From: Gammaproteobacteria bacterium | GTDB lineage: Bacteria; Pseudomonadota; Gammaproteobacteria; Steroidobacterales; Steroidobacteraceae | Assembly: GCA_027307325.1 (NCBI GenBank) | Contig: DAHUXE010000004.1 | Span: forward strand, 1 to 54,116 | Reading direction: 5' to 3' | Length of the DNA stretch: 54,116 bases | Shown: piece after piece, positions 35,856 through 44,766 of the stretch | Position numbering within the stretch: position 1 is the first letter of the stretch | Layout of the letters: every line of letters starts with the position of its first letter | Program-made: the position numbers and the translations under genes | The notes under the pieces: model-generated | Told to the model about the DNA's origin: nothing | What the model saw: only the letters and a program-made list of their open reading frames with translations | Databases searched by the model: none

Positions 35856-36782
35856 TCAGGTCGCCGCGGGAGCGGCGGAGGCGGGGGTGGCGGCCGGCAG
35901 GCCGGGCGGGGTCTCGCCGTGCAGGTGCTCGTAGCTCTCCATCCAGCGGCGGATGCGGCGCGCGTCGGCGACGCGGCTCAGCTTGCCGTAGGAATTGAGC
36001 AGCACGATCACCACGGTGCGCGCCTCGATAATCGTCTGCATGACGAGACAGCGGCCGGCGCGCGCAATGTAGCCGGTCTTCTGCACGACGATGTCCCAGT
36101 CGGGCTTCGAGGTGAGCGAGTCGGTACTGCGGTAGGTGAGCACGCGGCGCCCGACCCGCACCTCGTAGCTCGTGTCGGTGGAGTACTCGCGGATCGCCGG
36201 CACTTTCGCCGCGGCCATCACCAGCTTCGAAAGATCCTCGGCGCTCGCGACGTTCTCGTCCGAGAGCCCGGTCGGCTCGACGAAATGCGCGCTCGTCATC
36301 CCGAGCTCGCGCGCCTTGGCATTCATGGCGGCCACGCACGCAGCGAGGCCGCCGGGATAGTTGCGTCCGAGCGCGTGCGCGGCGCGGTTCTCGGATGCCA
36401 TCAGCGCGAGGTGCATGAGATCGCCGCGCGAGAGCTCGGTGCCGGGAATGAGGCGCGAGACGGCGCCGCGGCGGTGCGCCAGGTCGTCGGAGGTGATCTG
36501 CACGGTCTCATCGAGCGGCTGGCCGGCATCGATCACGACGAGCGCCGACATGAGCTTGGTGATCGAGGCGATCGGCATGGCGACGTCGGAGCGCCGCGCG
36601 TACAGCACCGAAGAGCCGGTGGCATCGAGCACCAGCGCCGCGCTCGAGCGCAACGCGGGCTCCCGGGCCGTCGCACGCTCGAGCTTGACGCGCACCGCAT
36701 GGCCGTCCTGAGCAGCCGCCGCTCCCGCGGCGGCGAGGCACACGAGTGCCAGGAGCAAAGCGCTGCGACCACGATGATTCAT
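35856..36782 (-). CDS. pbpG: D-alanyl-D-alanine endopeptidase (PBP7/PbpG type)
   Basis: The 308-residue protein has a signal peptide, then an S11 peptidase domain with the SxxK box S73-I-T-K76, the SxN box S130-E-N132 and KTG at 235-237. The length and lack of a C-terminal amphipathic anchor fit PbpG rather than DacA/C. It cleaves D-Ala-DAP cross-links. Start ATG 36782 has GGGAGG ten bases upstream. It points against ftsX, tail to tail with a 22-bp gap. Confidence 0.93.
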   Translation of the reverse strand: MNHRGRSALLLALVCLAAAGAAAAQDGHAVRVKLERATAREPALRSSAALVLDATGSSVLYARRSDVAMPIASITKLMSALVVIDAGQPLDETVQITSDDLAHRRGAVSRLIPGTELSRGDLMHLALMASENRAAHALGRNYPGGLAACVAAMNAKARELGMTSAHFVEPTGLSDENVASAEDLSKLVMAAAKVPAIREYSTDTSYEVRVGRRVLTYRSTDSLTSKPDWDIVVQKTGYIARAGRCLVMQTIIEARTVVIVLLNSYGKLSRVADARRIRRWMESYEHLHGETPPGLPAATPASAAPAAT

Positions 36783-36840
36783 CGACCAACCGCCTCCCTG
36801 AGGCCCGGAACTCATTTCAGTTTATCAAATCACGCCTTAT

Positions 36841-36856
36841 GTCACGCCGGCGTGAC
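36841..36856. promoter_or_regulatory. Perfect 16-bp palindrome upstream of pbpG
   Basis: GTCACGCCGGCGTGAC reads identically on both strands. It sits 58 bp before the pbpG start and 115 bp downstream of the neighbouring membrane-protein gene, where it could serve as an operator or as the stem of a terminator for the latter. No T-run follows. Confidence 0.4.
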
Positions 36857-36971
36857 GCACTCTTAACTTTTCGGCAGTCCCGGTGCGGCGTGCGCACGCG
36901 CGCTGCCCCGCGACGGCGGCCGCGGTCATAAGCTGCCTTGCGTGTGACGCGTTACGCGCCTGTCGGCGCGT

Positions 36972-37532
36972 CTAGCGGGGCCAGAGCCAGCCGAAGGCCC
37001 CGGCCGTGAGCGCCCCGTAGATCAGGCCGTCGAAGGCCCCCTTGAGCGTGAGCCCCCACGAGCGGCGATACCAGATCGAGAGCTCGCACAGAGCGAGCGA
37101 GTAGCCGATGAAAGCGGTGGCGCCCGCGATCTGGAACACCTTGAGATAAGGCGCTCCCACTCCGAGGGCGCGGCTCGTGATGTAGGCGACGAAGACTCCG
37201 ACCACGAGCAGGAACACGAACCACTGCACCAGGCTCGAGGTCATATTGAACATGCCGTTCGGCATGACGGTCATGACCGCGACGGGCCCCTTGGTGACCT
37301 TCTCCTTGAACTCCGGGGACCTCATCTCCTCTCGTCCGCCGGGCCGGGGCACGAAGTAATCCCCGGGTGGGATCGCGAACGGCCGCAGCGCCTGCAGCAC
37401 CTCGTCTTCCCTCGGCATCTTCGGGAAGTCGCTCTTGTGCCAGAGCGGCGCCATGTGAATCACCGAGCTTGCGACGAACACGATTCCCGCCGAGACGAGA
37501 ATCGGCAACCAGAGCGCGGACAGACTGATCAT
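36972..37532 (-). CDS. Membrane protein of unknown function
   Basis: The 186-residue protein has a first helix (residues about 3-25), a soluble segment ('[37 protein letters not shown]') with a proline-rich motif, and three further hydrophobic helices near the C-terminus. AAAGGGGAG precedes ATG 37532. I recognise no characterised family. It sits between pbpG (same strand) and rpoH (divergent). Confidence 0.75.
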   Translation of the reverse strand: MISLSALWLPILVSAGIVFVASSVIHMAPLWHKSDFPKMPREDEVLQALRPFAIPPGDYFVPRPGGREEMRSPEFKEKVTKGPVAVMTVMPNGMFNMTSSLVQWFVFLLVVGVFVAYITSRALGVGAPYLKVFQIAGATAFIGYSLALCELSIWYRRSWGLTLKGAFDGLIYGALTAGAFGWLWPR

Positions 37533-37689
37533 GAGCTCCCCTTTCTTCTCTTCCGGGCTTCGAGCCGGCACGACTCTAATGCAAGGGTAGCCGGACGAGG
37601 AACCCCGGGCCTCCCCGGATGGGGGATTGCCCGAGGCGGGGAGCGCGTCCAAGCTGTTGTCCCTAAAGGCGTATTGCCCACCCCCGCAG

Positions 37690-37718
37690 GGAACTTCGGG
37701 GGACTTTTAGCACTCTAA
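37690..37718 (+). promoter_or_regulatory. SigmaE-like promoter of rpoH
   Basis: GGAACTT (37690-37696) and TCTAA (37714-37718) are separated by 17 bp, matching the RpoE (sigmaE, -35 GGAACTT, -10 TCnAA) pattern closely. In E. coli, rpoH has a known sigmaE-dependent promoter, so the assignment is sensible here. The predicted transcription start is about 37724-37726. The spacer is one base longer than typical. Confidence 0.6.
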
Positions 37719-37735
37719 AGGTGCGACTGCTAGAA
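37705..37735 (+). promoter_or_regulatory. CIRCE-like HrcA operator overlapping the rpoH promoter
   Basis: TTAGCACTC (37707-37715) exactly equals the left CIRCE half-site; after a 9-bp spacer, GACTGCTAG (37725-37733) matches 7 of 9 of the right half-site GAGTGCTAA. The spacing (9) is canonical. Flanking TT/AA extends the pairing. It covers the -10 and start region of the sigmaE-like promoter, so HrcA could block transcription of rpoH. Neither hrcA nor groES lies in the window. Confidence 0.6.
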
Positions 37736-37761
37736 TGCCTATCCAAGCCACGGGAGATCTG

Positions 37762-38634
37762 ATGATTGCTGGTACCTCATTGGTTGCCCGCATGGGCGAC
37801 CAGGCTCTCGCCGGCCCGCTCGGTAGCCTCGACGCTTACCTCGAGCGCGTCAGCCGCATTCCGGTGCTCTCACGCGAGGAGGAGCGCGCGCTCGCCGTGC
37901 GTTTCCGCTCCAACGGCGATCTCGACGCGGCGCGCCAGCTGGTGCTGTCGCATCTGCGCTTCGTCGTGCACATCGCCCGCGGCTACAGCGGCTACGGTCT
38001 CCCGGTGGGGGACCTGATCCAGGAAGGCAATGTCGGCCTCATGAAGGCCGTCAAGCGCTTCGACCCGACGCTCAACGTGCGGCTCGTGTCTTTCGCGGTT
38101 CACTGGATCCGCGCCGAGATCCACGAGTACGTGCTGCGCAACTGGCGGCTGGTGAAGATCGCCACCACCAAGGCGCAGCGCAAGCTCTTTTTCAACCTGA
38201 GGCGCCTGAAGAAGAATCTCACCTGGCTGTCGGCGGAGGAGACGGCGGCGGTGGCGCGCGACCTGGGCGTAGCCCCAGGCGAGGTCACCGAGATGGAGCA
38301 GCGCCTCGCGGCGCGCGATCTGTCCTTCGACCCGGCGCCCGATGCCGACGACGAGGAAAGCTACAGTCCGGCCGCCTACCTGCCCGCGCCGGATTCGGAT
38401 CCGGCGACTGCGGTCGAGGACGCGGAGAGCGCCGATGACAGCGTGATGCGCCTGAAGGGCGCGCTCAGCCGTCTCGATCCGCGCAGCCGCGACATCGTCG
38501 AGCGGCGCTGGATGTCTGACGAGAACAAGGCGACGCTGCACGAGCTCGCCACGAAGTACGGCGTGTCCGCCGAGCGCATCCGCCAGATCGAGTCGAGCGC
38601 GCTCGGGAAGCTCCGCGGCCTGATGGCCGCCTGA
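37762..38634 (+). CDS. rpoH: Heat-shock sigma factor RpoH (sigma32)
   Basis: The 290-residue sigma factor has region 2 ('[44 protein letters not shown]'), '[47 protein letters not shown]' (the RpoH box QRKLFFNLR) and a region 4 helix-turn-helix '[28 protein letters not shown]'. It transcribes chaperone and protease genes. ATG 37762 with GGGAG five bases upstream is preferred over ATG 37735, which would leave about 10 nt of leader. It follows ftsYEX in the usual gammaproteobacterial order, with two genes inserted. Confidence 0.96.
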   Translation: MIAGTSLVARMGDQALAGPLGSLDAYLERVSRIPVLSREEERALAVRFRSNGDLDAARQLVLSHLRFVVHIARGYSGYGLPVGDLIQEGNVGLMKAVKRFDPTLNVRLVSFAVHWIRAEIHEYVLRNWRLVKIATTKAQRKLFFNLRRLKKNLTWLSAEETAAVARDLGVAPGEVTEMEQRLAARDLSFDPAPDADDEESYSPAAYLPAPDSDPATAVEDAESADDSVMRLKGALSRLDPRSRDIVERRWMSDENKATLHELATKYGVSAERIRQIESSALGKLRGLMAA

Positions 38635-38702
38635 GCAGCGAGCAGGCAAGCGGAAGCCGCGCGCGCATCGACGGCCCGCAGCATGCGAAGGCTCCCACAG
38701 CG

Positions 38703-38726
38703 ATAGTTAGGTAAGTACCTAACTAT
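38703..38726. promoter_or_regulatory. Palindromic operator-like site B
   Basis: ATAGTTAGGTA (38703-38713) and its perfect reverse complement TACCTAACTAT (38716-38726) flank two bases. It shares 19 of 24 positions with site A (27433-27464). It lies 90 bp before the Mpo1-like gene and 69 bp after rpoH, so it probably controls the Mpo1-like gene. Confidence 0.65.
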
Positions 38727-38815
38727 TGGTTTGGGGAACCTCTCGCACGAGGCTGCCGGTCTTGCCCACGGGGCTGACTTGCGGGACGCATCCGGGCGGC
38801 GTAGCGTCGCCCGGC

Positions 38816-39283
38816 ATGCGTACCGTGGCGGAATGGCTCGGCGAGTACGGCTCGAGCCACCAGAATCCGACCAACAAGCTGCTGCACTGGCTGTGCGTTC
38901 CGCCGATCGTGCTGGCGGTGCTGGGCTTTCTCTGGTCGCTCCCCGTGCCAGCGGCCTTCGCCGCCGTCTCCCCCTGGCTCAACTGGGCGACGCTGACCGC
39001 TGCCGCAACGCTCGTCTACTACCTCGCGCTCTCGCCGACGCTCGCCATCGGCGTGGCTCTGGCCTTCATCGTGCTGCTGCTCGTGACGCAGAGCCTGGCC
39101 CAGTTGCCCTGGCCGCTGTGGGCCACCTCGCTCGTGATATTCGTCGTGGCGTGGATCGGGCAGTTCGTCGGCCACGCGGTCGAGGGCAAGCGCCCCTCGT
39201 TCTTCAAGGACGTGCAGTTCCTGCTCATCGGGCCGTTGTGGCTGCTCGCGGCGGCGTACCGCCGCTTCGGCCTGCCGTACTGA
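38816..39283 (+). CDS. Mpo1-like (DUF962) membrane protein
   Basis: The 155-residue protein has 4 hydrophobic helices and the DUF962 pattern: 'EWLGEYGSSHQNPTNKLLHWLCVPPIVLAVLGF' at the start and 'VAWIGQFVGHAVEGKRPSFFKDVQFLLIGPLWLLA' near the end. The conserved histidines (SHQN, LHW, GHxxE) are the presumed iron ligands of the yeast Mpo1 dioxygenase, which shortens 2-hydroxy fatty acids. Bacterial homologues are uncharacterised. A palindromic operator-like site (B) lies upstream. Confidence 0.85.
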   Translation: MRTVAEWLGEYGSSHQNPTNKLLHWLCVPPIVLAVLGFLWSLPVPAAFAAVSPWLNWATLTAAATLVYYLALSPTLAIGVALAFIVLLLVTQSLAQLPWPLWATSLVIFVVAWIGQFVGHAVEGKRPSFFKDVQFLLIGPLWLLAAAYRRFGLPY

Positions 39284-39390
39284 GGCAAGCGGCGACCCTG
39301 GGGCGGGGATGCCACCGTGCAGCCCGGGTGGCAGCGGGCCGCGGCCTCCGCCGTCACCGCGGTCTCGAGGTACGAGTCTCGTTCTGAGCC

Positions 39391-40683
39391 TCAGGCCCTT
39401 GCCGCCGCCGCTCGCACCGCTTCGGCAACCTTCTGGTGCAGCTCACGCTCGAGCGGATCGGGGACCAGCTCGTCGCCGGCGAATAACGCGATCGCCTCGG
39501 CGCCCGCCATCAGCATCTGATCGGTGAATCGCGGGGCGCGCGCATCGAGCGCGCCCTTGAAGAGCCCCGGGTAGGCGAGCAGGTTGTTGATGCCCTTGCC
39601 GTCGGCCGCGAAGGCCGCACCGCGCTCGCGCGCAACCACCGGCTCGATCTCGGGCTCGGGGTTCGACAGGGCGAAGATCACCTGCCCCTTCCTCACCCAC
39701 TCCGGCCGGATCAGTCCCTTGACGCCCGTGGTCGCGACCACGATGTCGGCGTGCTGCATGATGCCCTCGAGCGTGGTGCCGCGGCCGCCGAGCGCCTTGA
39801 AGCGCGACATCGCGTCGCCGCTCAAGTCAGTGCCGAGAATCTCGTGTACTCCATAGGCAAACAGCAGCCGCGCGATGCCGTTACCCGCGGCGCCGAGGCC
39901 GATCTGGCCGACGATGCTGGCGCGCAGGTCGAGCCGCGCATTGCGGGCGCCGTTGATGAGCGCCGCCAGGGTGACCACTGCCGTACCGTGCTGGTCGTCG
40001 TGCAGCACGGGCTTGGCGAGGCGCTTGCGCAGCTGCTGCTCGATCTCGAAGCACTCGGGTGCGGCGAAGTCTTCGAGCTGAATCGCACCGAAGGACATCT
40101 CGATGCCGGCGATGATCTCGACCACGCGCGCCGGCGCCGTCTCCGTCATGAGGATCGGCACGCCGTTGATGCCGACCAGATCCGCGAACAGCGCTGCCTT
40201 GCCTTCCATCACCGGCAGTCCCGCGAGCGGACCGATGTTGCCGAGCCCGAGCACCGCGGTGCCGTTGGTGATGATGGCGACGGTGTGATCGAGTGCGGTG
40301 TACTCGTGCGCGGCCTGCGGGTTGTCGCGGATCGACAGACACACGCGTGCCACGCCCGGGGTATACACATCGCGCAGCGTCTGGCTGGAGTTGATCGGCT
40401 GGGACGAGATTACGCGAATCTTGCCGCCGCGGTGGCGATTGAAGACCCGGTCCGACTTGCCGACGAAGCGCGCGATCGGCAGCTGCCCGATGCGCTCGTA
40501 CAGCGAGCGGTCGGCCTCTTCGTCCATCTCGACCGTGATTTCCCACAGCGTGCGCCCCGAGTCGCGCTTGAGCGCGCTCAGATGCTCGATGGTGAGCCCG
40601 GCGTCGCCGATCACCTGCAGCACCCTGGCGAGGCTCCCTGGCTTGTGGATGGTCTCGATGACCAGAATCTCGGGAATCTTCAT
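39391..40683 (-). CDS. NAD(P)-dependent malic enzyme with N-terminal ACT domain
   Basis: The 430-residue protein has an ACT-type regulatory domain (residues about 1-80, 'ILVIETIHKPGSLARVLQVIGDAGLTIEHLSALKRDSG'), then the malic N domain ('LRDVYTPGVARVCLSIRDNP', 'VAIITNGTAVLGLGNIGPLAGLPVMEGKAALF') and the NAD-binding domain ('HDDQHGTAVVTLAALINGAR', 'VGQIGLGAAGNGIARLL'). It decarboxylates malate to pyruvate. It lacks the phosphotransacetylase tail of MaeB. AGGGGGG precedes ATG 40683. The N-terminal ACT is typical of one bacterial subclass and implies amino-acid control. Confidence 0.93.
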   Translation of the reverse strand: MKIPEILVIETIHKPGSLARVLQVIGDAGLTIEHLSALKRDSGRTLWEITVEMDEEADRSLYERIGQLPIARFVGKSDRVFNRHRGGKIRVISSQPINSSQTLRDVYTPGVARVCLSIRDNPQAAHEYTALDHTVAIITNGTAVLGLGNIGPLAGLPVMEGKAALFADLVGINGVPILMTETAPARVVEIIAGIEMSFGAIQLEDFAAPECFEIEQQLRKRLAKPVLHDDQHGTAVVTLAALINGARNARLDLRASIVGQIGLGAAGNGIARLLFAYGVHEILGTDLSGDAMSRFKALGGRGTTLEGIMQHADIVVATTGVKGLIRPEWVRKGQVIFALSNPEPEIEPVVARERGAAFAADGKGINNLLAYPGLFKGALDARAPRFTDQMLMAGAEAIALFAGDELVPDPLERELHQKVAEAVRAAAARA

Positions 40684-40738
40684 GGCAACCCCCCTTAAGG
40701 ATACGATACGCGCCCGCGCCCGCATTGGAGAGCCCTCC

Positions 40739-41941
40739 GTGGCCACTGCCGCCAAGACCCCGAAGCCCGCCGCCCGATCGACGCCCCTCGATCCGCTCGA
40801 TCTCTACGGGGTGCGCGCCGCGCTCACCGAGGAGGAGCGGCTGGTGCAGGACTCGGTCGCCCGGCTCGTGGATGAGGCGGTGCTGCCCGTCATCCAGCGC
40901 TGCTTCGAGGAGCATCGTTTTCCGCGCGAGCTGATCCCGCGGCTCGCGAGCCAGGGGCTGCTCGGCTCTTCGATCACCGGCTACGACTGCGCGGGCCTCA
41001 ACGCCGTCTGCTACGGGCTCATCTGCCAGGAGCTCGAGCGCGGCGACTCGGGAATCCGCAGCTTCGTCTCGGTGCAATCGTCGCTGTGCATGTATCCGAT
41101 CTTCGCCTACGGCTCGGAGGAGCAGAAGCAGCGCTACCTGCCGCGCATGGCGCGCGGCGAGGTGATCGGCTGCTTCGGGCTCACCGAGCCGCACGGCGGG
41201 TCCGACCCCGCGAACATGAAGACGCACGCCAGGCGGCGCGGTACCGACTGGGTGGTGAACGGCGCCAAGATGTGGATCACCAACGGCGCGATCGCCGACC
41301 TCGGCGTCGTCTGGGCCATGACCCCCGACGGCATCCGCGGCTTTCTGATCGAGAAGGGTGCGCCGGGGTTCTCCGCGCCCGAGATCCAGCACAAGTTCTC
41401 GCTGCGCGCCTCGGTGACCGCGGCGCTCTACTTCGACAACGTCGTGGTGCCGGAGTCCCAGGTGCTGCCCGGCGTGCTGGGCCTCAAGGGTCCGCTGTCC
41501 TGTCTCACTCAGGCGCGCTTTGGGATAGCCTGGGGAGTGATCGGCGCGGCGCAGGCCTGCCTCAGACAGCTCCTCGACTACACCGCGGGCCGCGAGCTCT
41601 TCGGCCGGCCGCTCGCCGCCAATCAGAGCATCCAGGTGCGGCTCGCCGATATGGCGCGGCGCATCACCACGGCGCAGCTGCTGGCGCTGCAGCTAGGACG
41701 GATGAAGGACTCAGGCACCATGACACCCGCGCAGGTGTCGCTCGCCAAGTGGAACAACTGCCGCATGGCTCTCGACGTGGCGCGCGACTGCCGCGACATG
41801 CTCGGGGGAGCCGGCATCAGCGCCGAGTTCGCCCCCATTCGCCACATGCTCAACCTCGAGAGCGTCATCACCTACGAGGGCACGGAGACCATCCACCAGC
41901 TCACGATCGGCCGCGAGCTGACCGGCATCAACGCGTTCTAA
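40739..41941 (+). CDS. gcdH: Acyl-CoA dehydrogenase, glutaryl-CoA dehydrogenase type
   Basis: The 400-residue flavoenzyme shows 'LICQELERGDSGIRSFVSVQSSL', 'GSEEQKQRYLPRMARGEVIGCFGLTEPHGGSDP', 'VNGAKMWITNGAIADLGVVWA' and a C-terminal 'TYEGTETIHQLTIGRELTG' with the catalytic base Glu380. The DSGIRS arginine and overall similarity indicate glutaryl-CoA dehydrogenase (decarboxylating) of lysine/tryptophan degradation, though other acyl-CoA substrates are possible. GTG 40739 has GGAG eight bases upstream. It diverges from the malic enzyme gene. Confidence 0.88.
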   Translation: MATAAKTPKPAARSTPLDPLDLYGVRAALTEEERLVQDSVARLVDEAVLPVIQRCFEEHRFPRELIPRLASQGLLGSSITGYDCAGLNAVCYGLICQELERGDSGIRSFVSVQSSLCMYPIFAYGSEEQKQRYLPRMARGEVIGCFGLTEPHGGSDPANMKTHARRRGTDWVVNGAKMWITNGAIADLGVVWAMTPDGIRGFLIEKGAPGFSAPEIQHKFSLRASVTAALYFDNVVVPESQVLPGVLGLKGPLSCLTQARFGIAWGVIGAAQACLRQLLDYTAGRELFGRPLAANQSIQVRLADMARRITTAQLLALQLGRMKDSGTMTPAQVSLAKWNNCRMALDVARDCRDMLGGAGISAEFAPIRHMLNLESVITYEGTETIHQLTIGRELTGINAF

Positions 41942-41951
41942 CGAACGCGTT

Positions 41952-43601
41952 CTAGCCGCCTCCGCCGAGCGACATCACCTGCGGCCGCACGATGTAGAAC
42001 GCGACCGCGATGACGATCAGGTAGGCGAGCAGGATGAACGTCCAGCCCATGTTGTGGCGGATGACGTCGCCTTCCTTGCGCACGAACTTGCTGGTCGAGA
42101 CGCCGACGCTCGCCGTCTGCGGCGCGACCGGCTTGCCGATCTCGGCACCGACCGAGTTGAAGGACGGCAGCAGCAGCGGCGGCATGCCGAGCTGCGCGCC
42201 CACCAGCGCCTGGAACTTGCCGAACATGGCGTTGGTCGAGGTGTTGGATCCCGACAGCGCCACGCCGATGAAGCCGAGGATCGGGCAGACGATGATGAAG
42301 GCGGTGCCGAGGGTGGAGAAGCCCTTGGCGAGCGAGGCTGCCATCCCGGAGTAATTGAAGGTGTAGGCGAGCCCGAAGATGAATACGCCGACCAGGCACG
42401 CTCCCCACATCTGGTGGAAGCTGCGCCGGAACACCTCGCCGAGCTGGTCGGTCTTGAGCCGCCCCAGCGCGATCAGCAGCACCACCACGATGATCCACGA
42501 GGTGAGGATCGCGGTGCCGGCGATGTAGGGCGCGAAATTGAAGGCCGCCGTCAGGCTCGGCTTGGCCGCGCTGCAGGTGGCGGCGAGCGCCGAGCACCCG
42601 ACCGCCTGGGCCTTGAACCAGCTCACCTTGGGTAACGTCGACCACGGCCCGGTCCACGCCGCGACCACGACCAGCAGCACCACGAACGGCAGCCACGCCT
42701 GCAGCACCTCGCCGCTCTTCAGGCCGTGCGTCTGCGTCTGCCGGGCAGTGGCGGCATCGACGGGCACGCCGCCGTAGCCGAGAATGGACTTCGGCTGCCA
42801 GACCTTCAGCAGCACGAGCAGCGCCGCGAAGCACACGATGGCGCCGGCGACATCCGGCAGGTACGGCCCCCAGTAGCGCGCCACCGGGTACTGGCCGGCG
42901 ATGTAGCCGAGCGAGCCGACGACCGCGAGCGGCCAGCCGCCCTTCATGCCCTCCTTGCCCGAGACCAGGTACAGCAGCACCCAGGGCGGCAGCAGCGCCA
43001 GGATCGCGACGATGGTGCCGACCGCGCCCGAGAGCGCGAGCAGCGGATAGCCGGTGACGGCCGCGAGCGCGATGATCGGCGCGCCGAGCGCGCCGTAGGA
43101 CACCGGCGCGTTGTTGGCGATCGCCGCGACGCGGATCGCATTGATGTCGGAGATGCCGAGCGAGATCAGGATCGGCGCCACGATCGCCCATGGATAACCG
43201 AATCCGACCAACCCCTCGAGCAGCGCACCGAATGCCCAGGCGAACAGGATCGTCTGCACGCGCACGTCGAGGCTGCCCTTGCTGATCAGCCAGCGCCGGA
43301 AATTCTCGAACAGCCCGCTCACCGACAGCGTGTTGAAGAGCATCATCCCCCAGAAGGTGATCCAGTCGACGTTCCACACGCCGGTCGCCGCGCCGTAGAG
43401 ATACGCGTGCGAGCCCTGGTCCATGGGCATCTTCCACACCCACAGCGCCAGCACGAAGGTGATGACCGATCCGATCAGCGTCGCGAGCCACGCCGGCAGA
43501 CGGAACACGGCCAGCATGGTGAGCAGCGACACGACCGGGATCAGCGCCACGAGGCACGTGAGCGTCAGGTTGTCGAGCGGATCGAGCACTTGGGTAAACA
43601 T
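41952..43601 (-). CDS. lctP: L-lactate permease (LctP family)
   Basis: The 549-residue protein has 12-14 hydrophobic helices with the LctP motifs 'LFAWAFGALLEGLVGFGYPWAIVAPIL', 'IANNAPVSYGALGAPIIALAAVTG' and 'GVALSGSNTSTNAMFGKFQ'. It is a proton/lactate symporter. The ATG follows GGGGAG by five bases. It meets gcdH tail to tail with 10 bp between. No lactate dehydrogenase or regulator gene lies near. Confidence 0.93.
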   Translation of the reverse strand: MFTQVLDPLDNLTLTCLVALIPVVSLLTMLAVFRLPAWLATLIGSVITFVLALWVWKMPMDQGSHAYLYGAATGVWNVDWITFWGMMLFNTLSVSGLFENFRRWLISKGSLDVRVQTILFAWAFGALLEGLVGFGYPWAIVAPILISLGISDINAIRVAAIANNAPVSYGALGAPIIALAAVTGYPLLALSGAVGTIVAILALLPPWVLLYLVSGKEGMKGGWPLAVVGSLGYIAGQYPVARYWGPYLPDVAGAIVCFAALLVLLKVWQPKSILGYGGVPVDAATARQTQTHGLKSGEVLQAWLPFVVLLVVVAAWTGPWSTLPKVSWFKAQAVGCSALAATCSAAKPSLTAAFNFAPYIAGTAILTSWIIVVVLLIALGRLKTDQLGEVFRRSFHQMWGACLVGVFIFGLAYTFNYSGMAASLAKGFSTLGTAFIIVCPILGFIGVALSGSNTSTNAMFGKFQALVGAQLGMPPLLLPSFNSVGAEIGKPVAPQTASVGVSTSKFVRKEGDVIRHNMGWTFILLAYLIVIAVAFYIVRPQVMSLGGGG

Positions 43602-44066
43602 GAGTTCTCCCCTGTGAGGCGGCGCGAGTGGCCGGCGCGGCGCGTTGCTTCTTGGTGGTTGCGACTGCTCCTGGTGGCGACAACACCAGCGCGTCCGGCG
43701 CTTGACGGCGCCAAACCTAGCACGTACCGGGGCAGCGGCTCAACGTTGCGCTGCGTGCCCGCGCTGCAGCGGCGCGCCGCCGCGCCTCAGCGCGGCCACA
43801 CGACGCTGCCGGCGAGCAGCATCAGGAGCGCCAGCCAGTCGGCGAGCCGGCCGAAGCGCGGCCCGGAGGGCACGGCCGGTGCGGCGGGCGTGGGGTGCGG
43901 GCAGCTCATGGGAGTATTGAGCGCCCCGGGGATTACGCGCCCGCGGCGCCGATCGGGCACGCAAGCGGCGAATCGTGGCGAAATGTGGCGGCGCGCGCGT
44001 TGCGGCAGATTCGGTGACGCATGCCGCTTTAACCGGCCGCTTGGTTCGCGGTAGCCTCTCGATGTC
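43602..44066. other. 465-bp region with no large gene
   Basis: This holds the leader of lctP (minus), one doubtful 40-residue ORF (43787-43909, listed separately) and the upstream region of the response regulator gene (plus). No clear sigma70 promoter or Shine-Dalgarno sequence for the regulator could be read. The overlapping plus-strand frame 43645-43920 is a compositional shadow. Confidence 0.4.
43787..43909 (-). CDS. Possible 40-residue membrane peptide
   Basis: A short frame encodes about 40 residues: a proline-rich start, then 'FGRLADWLALLMLLAGSVVWPR', a single hydrophobic segment. It lies head to head with the sortase-type regulator. With no homologue known to me and no clear ribosome site, it may not be expressed. 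It could be one-pass membrane protein or chance. Confidence 0.25.
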   Translation of the reverse strand: MSCPHPTPAAPAVPSGPRFGRLADWLALLMLLAGSVVWPR

Positions 44067-44756
44067 ATGAAACGCCTGATCGCGATCGTCGAGGATGAGG
44101 CGGCCATCCGCGACAACTACGCCGCCGCGTTCGCGCGCGAGGGTTACGCGGTGCGCACCTTCGCCAACCGTGCGCAGGCCATGGGCGCTTTTGCCGCGCG
44201 CCTGCCGGATCTCGCCATCATCGACATCTCGCTCGAGGACGAGCCCGAGGGAGGCTTCGAGCTGTGCCGGCAGCTGCGTGCGCTTTCGCCCGTGCTGCCC
44301 ATCATCTTTCTCACCGCGCGCGACAGCGAGCTCGACGCCGTCTCGGGGCTGCGCCTGGGCGCGGACGATTTCCTCACCAAGGACCTGAGCCTGGCGCACC
44401 TGTCGGCGCGCGTGAATGCGCTGTTCCGCCGCGTCGATGCGCTGCGCAAGCCCGAGCAGGCGGGCGACGTGCTGCGGCGCGGCCCGCTCACGCTCGACAC
44501 CGAGCGCATGCAGGCGCAGTGGGACGGCAAGGTAGTGCTGCTGTCGCTCACCGAGTTCTGGATCGTGCACGCGCTGGCGCGCCATCCCGGCCACGTCCGC
44601 AACCGCCAGCAGCTCATGGACGCGGCCAACGTGGTACTCGACGACAACACCATCACCTCGCACGTGAAGCGCATCCGCCGCAAGTTCCAGGGAGTCGATC
44701 CCGCCTTCGATGCGGTGCAGACCGTCTACGGCATGGGCTACCGCTGGGTCGAGTAG
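44067..44756 (+). CDS. Response regulator of the proteobacterial dedicated sortase type
   Basis: The 229-residue regulator has a receiver with Asp53 in 'LAIIDISLEDEPEGGFELCRQLR' and 'LGADDFLTKD', and a winged-helix domain with 'LTEFWIVHALARHPGHVRNRQQLMDAANVVLDDNTITSHVKRIRRKFQGVDPAFDAVQTVYGMGYRW'. These unusual stretches match the proteobacterial dedicated sortase system regulator (TIGR03787 type) rather than ordinary OmpR proteins. It lies 10 bp before its kinase. No sortase or sortase-target gene is near in the window. Confidence 0.85.
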   Translation: MKRLIAIVEDEAAIRDNYAAAFAREGYAVRTFANRAQAMGAFAARLPDLAIIDISLEDEPEGGFELCRQLRALSPVLPIIFLTARDSELDAVSGLRLGADDFLTKDLSLAHLSARVNALFRRVDALRKPEQAGDVLRRGPLTLDTERMQAQWDGKVVLLSLTEFWIVHALARHPGHVRNRQQLMDAANVVLDDNTITSHVKRIRRKFQGVDPAFDAVQTVYGMGYRWVE

Positions 44757-44766
44757 CCTCCCGACG

